Source of the DNA: Mesodorylaimus sp. YZB2_4
Lineage: Eukaryota > Nematoda > Enoplea > Dorylaimida > Dorylaimidae
Length of the DNA: 64,000 bases
Reading direction: 5' to 3'
Assembly: GCA_030248295.1 (NCBI GenBank)
Contig: JASANH010000770.1
Location: 744,001-808,000 of the forward strand
A model generated the notes under the pieces. It had not been told where the DNA came from. It saw nothing but the letters and a program-made list of their open reading frames with translations, and searched no databases. The stretch's first letter is position 1, and every line of letters begins with the position of its first letter. A program made the position numbers and the translations under genes. Positions 47,319-56,650 of this stretch are shown in pieces.

Positions 47319-47923
47319 ATTTTATTGTGGATGTGCTCTCTGTTTTTTTTATTGGTTTGTTCAGTCCTCTTTCTTTGTTTGCTTTTCCTTTCGTCCGATT
47401 TAGTGAACCGAGAGTATTTTTTCTTGTCCTCCTTCTGACTGCTTTCTTGCCACCTGCTCCAGCATCTTATCATAAATCTTGTCCAAACGGTGCAAATTCT
47501 TGTCCTTCTTCTCTTTTTACGATGGAATGTATTTTCTTCCTGGCATCTGCTCCACGTTGCTTCCTCATTGAAAAACCCATTCTGTCAAGACGCTGGTCCA
47601 TATTTACTACAGTAGGTCAAACTCTGTTGCGCCAAAACGTCGTGGACAAAATGTGTGTGACAAATTTAGTCCGTGCAAAATATCGCAAGCTGATGCAAAG
47701 TTGGGGTGTTTGGCTGTACTTTGCAAGTGAAGCCGAAAACTTAACTGCCTGCAGGAGAGAGGAAGAGAGCATATTCTTCATTTTGCCTTTTTTCTGCAAC
47801 AAACGCCGTATACAAATACACGAAAATAGTGATCACGTTTAGTAGCTCAAATAAGTGATAATATTTCTGAAAATCTTGATCTTTTTTGGGTCGGCACAAA
47901 CTGACCGCCGTCAAAGTTTTGCC
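47319..47923. other. Gap between the hAT-like element and the nitrite reductase-like gene
   Basis: Only an unsupported plus-strand frame (47288-47842) with no family match. No RNA gene or repeat is seen. The 3' untranslated region of the downstream minus-strand gene ends here. Confidence 0.5.
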
Positions 47924-49192
47924 TTACAAGCTGAAAAGTAAGCCGAGACCGAGAGTAACATAGAGGACAGAGTTCCAAAGCACGGATTCAGTAGTGGCCC
48001 CTGACTTTGGTGTATTAGTGACATGGCTGGTGCGTGGGATTGCAGCACTAGTGATCGGGCTAGCACTTGAGTCCTCTGCCCTGCCATCACTTTTTTGCTT
48101 GGCTACTTCTCCCTTCATAATCATATTCACATACTGTTTATCCGATTCTGTTCCGCAGGTGACATTCTGGCCCAGTTTGGTCGGGCAGAACACGTCCAAT
48201 CGTTCTTCCCCGTCCACCTTCAACAGTCCCGCGGCTCCCTTGAGAATCCTGAACAGGCTGTGGTCGACGAGGGTGTACGTTCCAGGGACGGGGGTTTGGA
48301 ACTCGACCACTGTCGACCCCCCTGCGGGCACTAGCGTGGTTTGGATAGCCCTGGCGGGTGGGCTGATCAGGTCGCCTTCTCGATAGACTTGGTCGAATAT
48401 GATGCCGATAATGTGAAATGACGCCGCCAAGTTGGGGCCGGCATTGCCGAAGAAGATGCGGACACGTTCGTTGGTCTTGGCCGTCAGGGGGGAAGTGACC
48501 AGGGAGTCGGCCCTGCCATTGAAGACGATGTGCGATGGTCGTTCGTCCAGGCCGTCCTCGTAAGCGGGTTTCAGCAAAGTGCTGTCGTCGCCTTTGGTGT
48601 AGAACTCGCTGCGTAGAACGTAATATTCTCGGTCAACCGTTGGCAGCCCTTCTGCAGGCTCGACCAGGATCAGGCCGTACAGCCCGTTGGCCAAGTGGTG
48701 AGGGGCGGGAGACACAGCGCAGTGATAGATGTACAGGCCAGTGGAGAGCAGCTGGAACGAGGCAACCACAGTTTCGCCTGGGCTAGCTCTCAGAACTCCC
48801 GCACCTCCTCCAGGGCCACTGACCGCGTGGAAATCGATGGTGTGGGCCACACCTGCATCCTCGGCGTTGGTAAAGATGACTTCCAGCCTGTCCCCCACTC
48901 TGGTCCGGATGATGGGGCCGGGCACGTGGTTGTCGTAGGTCCAAAACTCAAAGTCGTGGGTTGCATTGAGTTTAGCTTTGACAATGGTCGAGTTGATGCG
49001 CAGGCGAAGATGGGCCGGATATGTTCGAGTGATCGGTGGGGGTACGTTGGGAGCGTATGCTTTCGGTGCATCGAGAACGGGTAGTTCGCCACATGATGCT
49101 ATTGGCTTGGCGAATTTGGGCGTGAATAAAAGAAGCAAACCAGCCAGGACGAGCATGGTGGCCTGAAATGGACGCAAGATACTTGAGCTCAT
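47924..49192 (-). CDS. Copper nitrite reductase (NirK/AniA)-like two-domain cupredoxin, secreted and probably GPI-anchored
   Basis: Single-exon protein of 422 residues; the first ATG is at 49192. A signal peptide (TMLVLAGLLLLFTPKFA) precedes two cupredoxin domains, about 60-210 and 220-350. The family reaction is nitrite to nitric oxide. Visible ligands: AHTIDFHAVSGPGGG (first His is type 1; Asp and last His are the catalytic Asp and a type-2 His), YHCA (type-2 His, type-1 Cys), HHLANG (type-1 His), SFHIIG (catalytic His) and LVDHSLFR (third type-2 His). The axial type-1 Met of the usual NGM is Leu (NGLYGL). The tail, rich in Ser/Thr, ends in a hydrophobic VLYVTLGLGLLFSL after SGATTES, as in GPI signals. 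It is visibly GC-richer than its neighbours and lacks introns, which suggests transfer from bacteria followed by eukaryotic adaptation. NO production is inference. Confidence 0.88.
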   Translation of the reverse strand: MSSSILRPFQATMLVLAGLLLLFTPKFAKPIASCGELPVLDAPKAYAPNVPPPITRTYPAHLRLRINSTIVKAKLNATHDFEFWTYDNHVPGPIIRTRVGDRLEVIFTNAEDAGVAHTIDFHAVSGPGGGAGVLRASPGETVVASFQLLSTGLYIYHCAVSPAPHHLANGLYGLILVEPAEGLPTVDREYYVLRSEFYTKGDDSTLLKPAYEDGLDERPSHIVFNGRADSLVTSPLTAKTNERVRIFFGNAGPNLAASFHIIGIIFDQVYREGDLISPPARAIQTTLVPAGGSTVVEFQTPVPGTYTLVDHSLFRILKGAAGLLKVDGEERLDVFCPTKLGQNVTCGTESDKQYVNMIMKGEVAKQKSDGRAEDSSASPITSAAIPRTSHVTNTPKSGATTESVLWNSVLYVTLGLGLLFSL

Positions 49193-50239
49193 CGTTGCCA
49201 CTCATGCTCTTCCTCAACAGCATTTTGGAAACGGAGCGCAGGTACCTAGGTAATAAGAGTTGTATGAGGGGGCTGCGAGTGATGAGCGGTCACCTACTAG
49301 GTATAGGTCCGTGCCCGATATGAGCTACTGTGCAGTACTGTACGTTATGAAGGCGCTCGCTATCTCTACGCTGTCCCATAGTTAAACCTGACATCGGATA
49401 GAAGCCCACGATACCAAAGGGCGGTGGTCCTCGCACAATGCTGGCCGCCGTGCTTGGAGGTGTTCGCTTCGCAGTGGAGGAGACGAACTACCGACCCTGG
49501 ACAATGAAGAACTCCTTTGTCCACCTATCCAAAGGCAAGAGCAAGCCCGCAAGTAATTCAATTTCAGACAAGTTTTGTCACGGAAAGTTGAACCAGCTGT
49601 GCGGTAAGTATTGCCCAGGAACAGTAGAGTGCTCAAGAAGAGAGCCGGAAACAAAATGACCAACTCTGAGAGACGAGCAAAATAGGAGTGAAAACGGGGC
49701 CTGCTGTTGTGTGTGTTCGAGAAGGACGTAATAATCAAGGTGAATGCGAGAAAAGGCCAAACATAATTGCTGAGTAGAGACAATAAGACAAGAGGAAAAG
49801 AGGAAAATGTGACAAAGATCGGGATATCATGCGTAAAAACAAACTGAAAAGCAACTGCGGGAAAATGGGGCATGTGCAAAAATTCTGCTGTTTTTATGAT
49901 CCATCTGGCTTTCCTTGTAACTGCTATGGCAAAGAAACGCAGGCTCCGATCCCGAAAGTAGCAGGCTTTCTCAATAAATTCGTTTCTGTTAATTTTCACC
50001 CCCTCCATTTATGGGCAGCACTTCCCCCCCCCCCCCCCCCGTCACTCTTGTCCCCTCTCTGCGATAAAAAGGCGAAGAATGTGGGTAAAAACTGCTTACA
50101 GACACAGTGCTCGAGCAATCATGTATTATGTTGAAAACAGCATGGCTCTAGCCTACAGATAGCGTTGACACAGAGAGTTAACTTAGATGAATCTTTTCGG
50201 TTGTTCGAGCATAACTCAAAGAGAAGCGAAACGCAGCAG
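49193..50239. other. Upstream region of the nitrite reductase-like gene
   Basis: No supported gene. A 208-codon minus-strand frame at 49382-50008 is hydrophobic and then Arg/Ser-rich, with no recognisable family. A poly-C run at about 50025-50040 lies here. Confidence 0.45.
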
Positions 50240-50247
50240 GTTCCAAT

Positions 50248-51144
50248 TAGACCCCGGATCGGGTCAAGTCGGGTCACTTTTTTGAACGATCGGGTCAAGC
50301 GGGTCAAAATTACAGCAATTTTGCTAGTCTCTACTATAAGCACTTACAAAAACCTTTTCATAGCTGTTACTCCAGGATTTGCGGAATTTGCCGCATTCAT
50401 GCATGTGTAGACCCTTCCATTACAACGTTTTAATTCTGCGTAACTTTTAAGAATGTCAGACAAATTGCAAGATGGGACAATGACCGAATTTTCTGAGTAA
50501 TTTCTGCAAAAGGAAAGGTCCATATCTCAGAGCTCCTATTAACAGTCTTAGCAACTCTGATGAATGGGTGGGACTAGCCATAGTCTGAGAAGGACTTGAT
50601 AATCTTTGATAACAGGTCGTTGGATTATCTACAATCACATTTGATTCCTGAACTTGACAAAAAGAGTCTTGGGACCTGGCTGGAAAAGCCTGCTAGTCAG
50701 TCTGATCCCAAACCACGTAAAAATTGCACCAATAATAGTCCCCTCGACTACCATTCACGTTACCATTGCGAAACAGTTCGCTGTGTTCAAAAGTCATGAG
50801 CACCCTATATTACTCAATCAGTAGCAAAGTTCTGACGAGCTGTACTCTGGGGGGGGGGGGGGTGAAATATCTATGTATTCAGGTATTTCTATTTTGGAAG
50901 GTGTACTACGGGTGACAAGACATGAAAATTTGGGTGCGTATAATGAAATACTTCATCATTTTTGACTCAGTCGCATTTACAGCAAAGTCATCACATGTTC
51001 TGAGGATTTAAGCAAGGTTTTTATCTCAAGGAACTTCAGCTGCTAAGCGACTTCGGGTCAATCCGACCCGAAATTTCGGGTCAGGGACTTTCGGGTCGGG
51101 ACGGGGGAACCCGTCGGGTTCAACCCGACCTGATCCGGAGTCTA
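50248..51144. mobile_element. hAT-like non-autonomous element, 897 bp
   Basis: Terminal inverted repeats TAGACCCCGGATCGGGTC (left) and TAGACTCCGGATCAGGTC (right, reverse complement) are flanked by a perfect 8-bp duplication, GTTCCAAT (50240-50247 and 51145-51152). The subterminal sequence repeats CGGGTC on both ends. There is no transposase frame. The interior carries a poly-G tract (about 50851-50862). Confidence 0.93.
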
Positions 51145-51304
51145 GTTCCAATCCTGTAGACCGCGAGTTGGGGGCATATTTTGTCATCCTTTGAAAAACA
51201 CCGAGCAGCTGTAAATAAAATGGATCCGCTAAAATTTTGGTCCAAACACCAAAAAAATTTCCGCGTCTCTACATACAATATGTAACACCGAGTACAGAGT
51301 TTTT

Positions 51305-51344
51305 AGTAGAGGGAGCTCCATGATGCCATGGAGCTCTCTCTACT
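51305..51344. repeat. 18-bp hairpin with a 4-nt loop
   Basis: AGTAGAGGGAGCTCCATG is followed after ATGC by its reverse complement with one mismatch (CATGGAGCTCTCTCTACT). There is no T-run on either side and no tRNA or known small RNA context. Confidence 0.85.
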
Positions 51345-52654
51345 GAATCAATGGGTCTGCATAACTATAAATAAGTTAAAATACAACTGTAAAGAAGAGG
51401 ATTTCCTAAATTTCAATCATTTTATTAAAAGACATTTTAAATTTTATCTCCTTGGTTGGTCTGAGGGAGCCAGCCAACTGCTGTGTTGAACTCGACATAA
51501 TCGATGATTATATTTGTTGCTAGATGCAAAAGAAAGCTCTCTTTGCAAGATATCGAGCCATCTGGTCAGCTTTTCAGCAGCAGCCAGCCTAAAGTCCTGC
51601 GGTGTTATGAATTCTTGTGTGGTAAGACAGAGGGTTGGGAGAAATTCGTAGGGTTTTCCTAAACTTTCTGTTAGTTTTCAGGTTTGAGGCTTTTGGGGTT
51701 CGTGTTCACACTCTGGTCTAGAGATTTTCCCGCAAAAAGCCTGACAAAGCAGGATATTTAAAAAACTTTGATCTCTAGCGCTGACCACTGTTTTGTTGGT
51801 CTTGAATCTATGGTGGTATTTGGAAGAACAGCAGAGATTTTATCAACGCCCTACAGCGCAGTACAGAGCACCTGGGTCTTCTAACTGTAGAAATACTCCG
51901 ATTGCTAATGCTGCATTCTCGGCAGGAAACACTCAAGTGCACTTCAAGGGGAGCTGTGCACTTGTGGTTACACTGAGCCAGCAGACCTGATTACTTGACC
52001 AAGCGTTCCTGAAGCATTCGGGACAAGGGGGGGGGGGTGGACATGTCGACAAAGGACGCTAGACAGAGCGAACTGTGCAAATTAGTATCAGTATTTGATT
52101 AAAGTCGACACGCTCCCTCCACGGGATCATCGTCAGCCCGCCAAGAGGCGTTGAGGGATCAAAGTGGCACGCGAGAACCCAGAAAATCTTGACGCCTCTG
52201 CGTGTATTATTGAATGCATCTGATTTCGCCCACGCGGTTTTGCGACTTACGCCACAATTTTAAATTTGATTCCGGGCTTTGCTTTGTCAATTATTCACTG
52301 AAAGCCAGCAGAAATAAAGCCTGTGGCGAGGTTGTGAGGGATGCACCCTGTCCTGAGCCAGGCATTGGTTTCTCGGACATGGCGGGTGGACCGCGAGCAG
52401 CGAACGGAATCCAGTGAGTTACCCACGCTCTGATTTGCAAGCCCATCGAGGGACTAGTGGTTTTTGTGAACTGATCTTTGTCGCCGGGAATCTAATTCAA
52501 GCGCGCAATACTGCCATTTTAATTGCATGCAATATAGTCATATGTCGCGACTGCTTTTAACATGGTTTACTGTGGAATAAAACTCGGAAAAACTGACTCC
52601 ACTGCCTTGCGGTAGTTACTATCCCATCAGCAGTGCAGTAGTGTGTCCTATAGG

Positions 52655-52755
52655 TCCTTCATATGCCATGTCATGTCATGTCATACTTTATCCATAGCCA
52701 AGCGCCATACAGCGCACTCGACGGGTAAGGAATACATAATTGACAGCCATTTTTC
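52655..52755 (-). repeat. 3' fragment of the tRNA-derived SINE
   Basis: In reverse complement it reads ATTCCTTACCCGTCGAGTG and GCGCTGTATGGCGCTTGGCT, then ATAAAGTATGACATGACATG. The tRNA-like head is missing. The ATGACATGAC tail seems to be the family's 3' simple repeat, also visible alone at about 31803-31820. Confidence 0.7.
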
Positions 52756-53551
52756 ACCCAGGTATCTGGCCGCATGCACTGCTAGCTGATTGCGCTGCCA
52801 TGACTATTCGCAAGATACCATGGCGTTTTCCTGCAGATTGTTTGACAGGAATAGGCAAACTTAAAAATCGGCACGCTGCGGGCAAAAAAAAGGTCGGGCA
52901 CGAAAAACCATCGGTCAGCTTCTTAAAAATGTGTATTTACTCCATTTTCATCAAACAATTCCGAAATATTTTAACTTCTATCCTTCGAAACAGAAAACTG
53001 CTGTAGGCCAGCAGGCAGTCAAACTTCTCCTTGATTTTACCCTTCAAATTTTGGTGTCATATAGCATTGAACTGGAGTAAAAAAGCACTTTTTAAACTGA
53101 TTCTGACCACCGATTAATATCATATTATGCCATCGTCGAGGCGAGCTTGATCTCCGATATACGCTCGAAGGGCTTCTTTTCGCCGCCGAAAGGAAATAAT
53201 TGACGTCTGAGCTCACTGGTTGGACATTGGATGCTCGGAACAAATATTGATACCACATTGGTTCTGGCGCTTTTTGACCATCATTTTCGAGAGCATCTTC
53301 CGCTGAGTCATCAGTGGGCTGGTCCCTAAAAAGTCCACTACTTCAGCTCGACCGAAATAGTCCTCCTACTCCTACGTTTCAGCGTAGTAGCGTCATCGAG
53401 CTTCAGATCTAATTCAAATCGGAGAAAAAGAAAAGATCAGGTTTTGTTACCATTTTGGGGTGTACTAAAAGTTTTTGGCAGTTGCGCATTTGCAGGTTTC
53501 TTCTGGTTATTTTATTGCTATCTCATAGGCTATGAATTCGTCAATTTAAGA

Positions 53552-53664
53552 GGGGGCATAGCTCAGTGGCAGAGCATTCGACTGCAGAGTGCAAATAAGC
53601 ATTCCAAATATTGGACAGCTCAGCAGGTATCGAGAGGTCGCCGGTTCAACTCCGGCTGCCCCCT
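53552..53664 (+). tRNA. trnC(GCA): tRNA-Cys (GCA) with a 41-nt intron
   Basis: The acceptor strands GGGGGCA and TGCCCCC pair perfectly and the discriminator is T. The A-box is TAGCTCAGTGG and the B-box GGTTCAACTCC. The anticodon arm reads TTCGA-CTGCAG-(intron)-A-TCGAG, with GCA at 53584-53586. The intron, about 53588-53628, sits at the canonical position between bases 37 and 38. The spliced product is 72 nt. Confidence 0.95.
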
Positions 53665-54471
53665 GTTTTTTGTAGTTCGCTCAGTAACTACAGTAGTAGC
53701 CGCGAATTTTTGCGAATCCTATGAGATCTTAAAATGCACACGCGTCAAGACAGATAAAGCAATAGGACTACAATAATGTAAATGCACATGTGACGGATAG
53801 CGCAGGTGACTGTAATTGCAAAATTGTGTTTCTGTTACGCTCAAGCAAAAGCGGTTTCTTTTTGCAGAAATTGCCATATTATAATCGAGAGTGTTTCGGC
53901 TCCTGATGCTCGCTAGTTGCGCCAGATAAATGCATGAACTTAAAAGGTCTGGCAGGTCTTCGAAAAGTGCAGAATTACAGCTGAAAAAAGTAAACTACAG
54001 TAGGTGAGCCCAAGTTTTAAAAAGAAAGAACATCTTGCTTTTAATTTCTCAATGGCCAGCTGACTTTGAATCAAGATGCAGCTTTCAGAAAGCCATCAAA
54101 AATTTGATCTGGCAACTGAAGAGCCATTTTGGGGTATTTTCAAGGACCGGTATTCGGTATTTTGTGTTTCTGCTTGAGTTTTATGGCAGTATACACAAAA
54201 TTACGATGGACTCTCGAATCCTACACACAAATTCGCGCACACTTACAGTTTTCGCTACAATGTTCAAAATATTGGCCATATGCTTACGTTAAAATTTGTT
54301 TGCAATTACTTCGTCATACTTGCACATACAGAAGGAGAATGTGGATTTTATGTGGGCTTCTCATCACGCCGATTAGAAAAAAACCAGACAAACTTTTTGC
54401 TACAAAATCAAGGTTTCCACTTTAATTCAATTATAATATTAGAGCTATATAATATTATAATATATGCTTAA

Positions 54472-55078
54472 TTTAGAGACAAGACAACGAAGGAATGCAA
54501 TTTCGCTGGGCTCAACATGCATATCAACACCTACGCACTGAGCTGGAAAACAGTGCCCGCATACAGTATGCTAATATTGTACCTGATACTTACACAGTAT
54601 CCAACCCTTCCACCAATACCATAGCTTCAGAAATGAATAAAGCATTAATGAGGGCGACACAAGTCAATCTTACTACGACTTTCATGACTGATTTATTCAA
54701 ATAAACTAAATTGTGAAAAATGGATTTGAGTCTGGCAAAAGCAACCAACCTGTCTTCTCCCCCTCGCGGGCATACAATGCTCATTTTCAAATCCTGAGCA
54801 GGAACTGATTGTGAGGCGAGTTTTTTAATAAATAAGAAATTGACTAGAGCAAATTCAGCATGGTCGATTTCATTGGCGTTGCTGACCTTATTAATGATTT
54901 CCCACTTGGCAAGCAACGAGGGTTGGGCTATCGAAATTAAAGTGACTCCGGCGAAGTCGATATGGTTAATTTAGAGACAAGATAACGAAGGAATGCAATT
55001 TCGCTGGGCTCAACATGCATATCAACACCTACGCACTGACTTGTGAGCTGGAAAACAGTGCCCGCATATGCTAATATT
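54472..55078. repeat. Direct duplication of about 105 bp
   Basis: Sequence from TTTAGAGACAAGACAACGAA through GCATATCAACACCTACGCAC to GCTGGAAAACAGTGCCCGCA at about 54472-54577 is repeated at about 54970-55078 with few changes and a small insert (CTTGTG). The two copies are 498 bp apart. Confidence 0.9.
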
Positions 55079-55300
55079 TGCCGACTACCTAGAATGCAAA
55101 ACACAACATAGAACGCATTTTCAATGAATAAACACAAATGTTCTCCATAAAGGTGCAGTATTTAAATTTCCGCCAAAGCACGATTGATCTTAGGAATGAG
55201 CAATTTGTCAAAACCCCTTAAGAAAGTTGTACTGTAGATAGGAGATACTTGCACGGTAAACATCATTTTATGCCATACTGGAGCAGGTAATTTAAAACAG

Positions 55301-55410
55301 AGGGGCAGCCGGAGTTAAACTGGCGACCTCTCGACACCTGCTGTTGCATTTTCAGAAGTGTTTGATTTCTGCAGTCGAATGCTTAGCCACTGATTGTGGG
55401 CTATGCCCGC
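55301..55410 (-). pseudogene. Degenerate intron-containing tRNA-Cys copy
   Basis: It matches the tRNA-Cys at 53552 over the anticodon arm (CATTCGACTGCAG) and T-arm, and its intron ends similarly (CAGCAGGT). The acceptor stem is mismatched (GCGGGCA versus TGCCCCT) and the D-arm has an insertion, so it should not fold correctly. Confidence 0.85.
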
Positions 55411-55879
55411 CGTGTTTCACTCATATTCGGTATTCAGTTCTTGAAAAGTCGCACATGACGTCAAATTCTCATAATAGCGCGATATCAGTCAAGAAAGTGA
55501 ACCACCTGCTACAGCAATGATGCAAAAGCAACAGAGGCACGGGCAATAAAAAAACGAGTATCGCCCTCGCAAAATCTTGGAAAAGCATCCATATTTTCCT
55601 TCTTTCCGTCATCTCTTTTCTGGATAGCATTCGCCAGAAGGCAGTCATGCGCGACATTAATACCGTATTTAAGCAAATAAGCGTAGACTGCTGATCGTGA
55701 GCCTCAATGACTTCCTCGCATAAATGCGCGCGTCTTTGTTGTAAAGTGGCGAGTGTAAATGCCACCAGCCCCTAAAGTCTTACAAGTACTAGTAAGAGAT
55801 GCGAGTCGTACATTTGAGGCATATTGTAGGCTTATACTTCGTCCTAATTTTATATCAGCAGCAGTGTTTTGATAGCAGT

Positions 55880-56051
55880 GCTACCAATCTTAAGTGTATA
55901 AGTCTTAAGATACACTTAGTATACACTAAAGACACACTTTAGTATACACTCAAGATTGGTAGCTGCTACCAATCTTAAGTGTAGCTGCTACCAATCTTAA
56001 GTGTATACTAAAGCCTTAAGTGTATACTAAAGGCATACTAAAGTGTATCTT
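55880..56051. repeat. Dense cluster of interleaved direct and inverted repeats
   Basis: The words GCTACCAATCTTAAGTGTA, TTAAGTGTATACTAAAG and their complements (CACTTTAGTATACACT, CAAGATTGGTAGC) occur several times each in 170 bp. Many alternative hairpins are possible, including GATTGGTAGC-TGCTACCAATC around 55954-55974. Confidence 0.9.
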
Positions 56052-56650
56052 ATTCAAAGACCGTGTCAGTGCATTGACCACTTAAGATCTTGAATGGCAC
56101 TCAATGCTACATGCAATCTTATTCCATACCGCAAAACATCGCTACAGTTTACTTACGCGCAACCAACAGGTCCCCAAATAGCAAAACACTCATTCCAAAC
56201 AGCAGCAATACAAAAATGCCAAACACTCCTTACAATTCGCTGACTACAACTTTGCACACAGCACTTATACACTGCTGCTGAGACACGAAATAGTGTAAAG
56301 ATACAAAAGGCTCATAAAAGAGCCACACAAATTTCAAAGTGAAAGTCTTCCTACTGCAGCTAGTCGTGACGCAAAGGATTTTGACCCACGGGTCCTCCTA
56401 TCTCTAGCGCTACACTCTGCCTTTTCACACACGACATCATCAACATAAAAGCAGCGAAATCGATTTTAACCGGAAGTAACACAAAATGTATGTTTAGGCG
56501 GTGGAAAACCTGGATAATAGTTTTTCTCCTGAAAACAGGTTTTACCTTCGCCATTTCATTGCAGCAGATCAAATTTTTTTGTTGAAAGAAAGAAAAAGGA
56601 GCCACGCATAACTTTTGTAAGAAAAACTGAAAAGAACGCAAGTGGATCAG

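Larger units (their letters stand above)
51153..53551. other. Intergenic region with a hairpin and a SINE fragment
   Basis: No protein gene is supported. It contains a strong 18-bp hairpin at 51305-51344 and a truncated SINE at about 52655-52755. Confidence 0.5.
53665..56650. other. Intergenic region between tRNA-Cys and the PP2C-like gene
   Basis: No protein gene is supported. It contains a direct duplication of about 105 bp, a degenerate tRNA-Cys and a dense palindromic cluster (55880-56051). Confidence 0.6.

Noticed and set aside
47288-47842. 184-codon plus-strand frame
   Set aside because: It begins inside the hAT-like element terminus and shows no conserved motif; likely fortuitous.
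49382-50008. 208-codon minus-strand frame above the nitrite reductase-like gene
   Set aside because: It has no recognisable domain, a composition that shifts abruptly from hydrophobic to Arg/Ser-rich, and a poly-C region just upstream; it is probably a chance frame.
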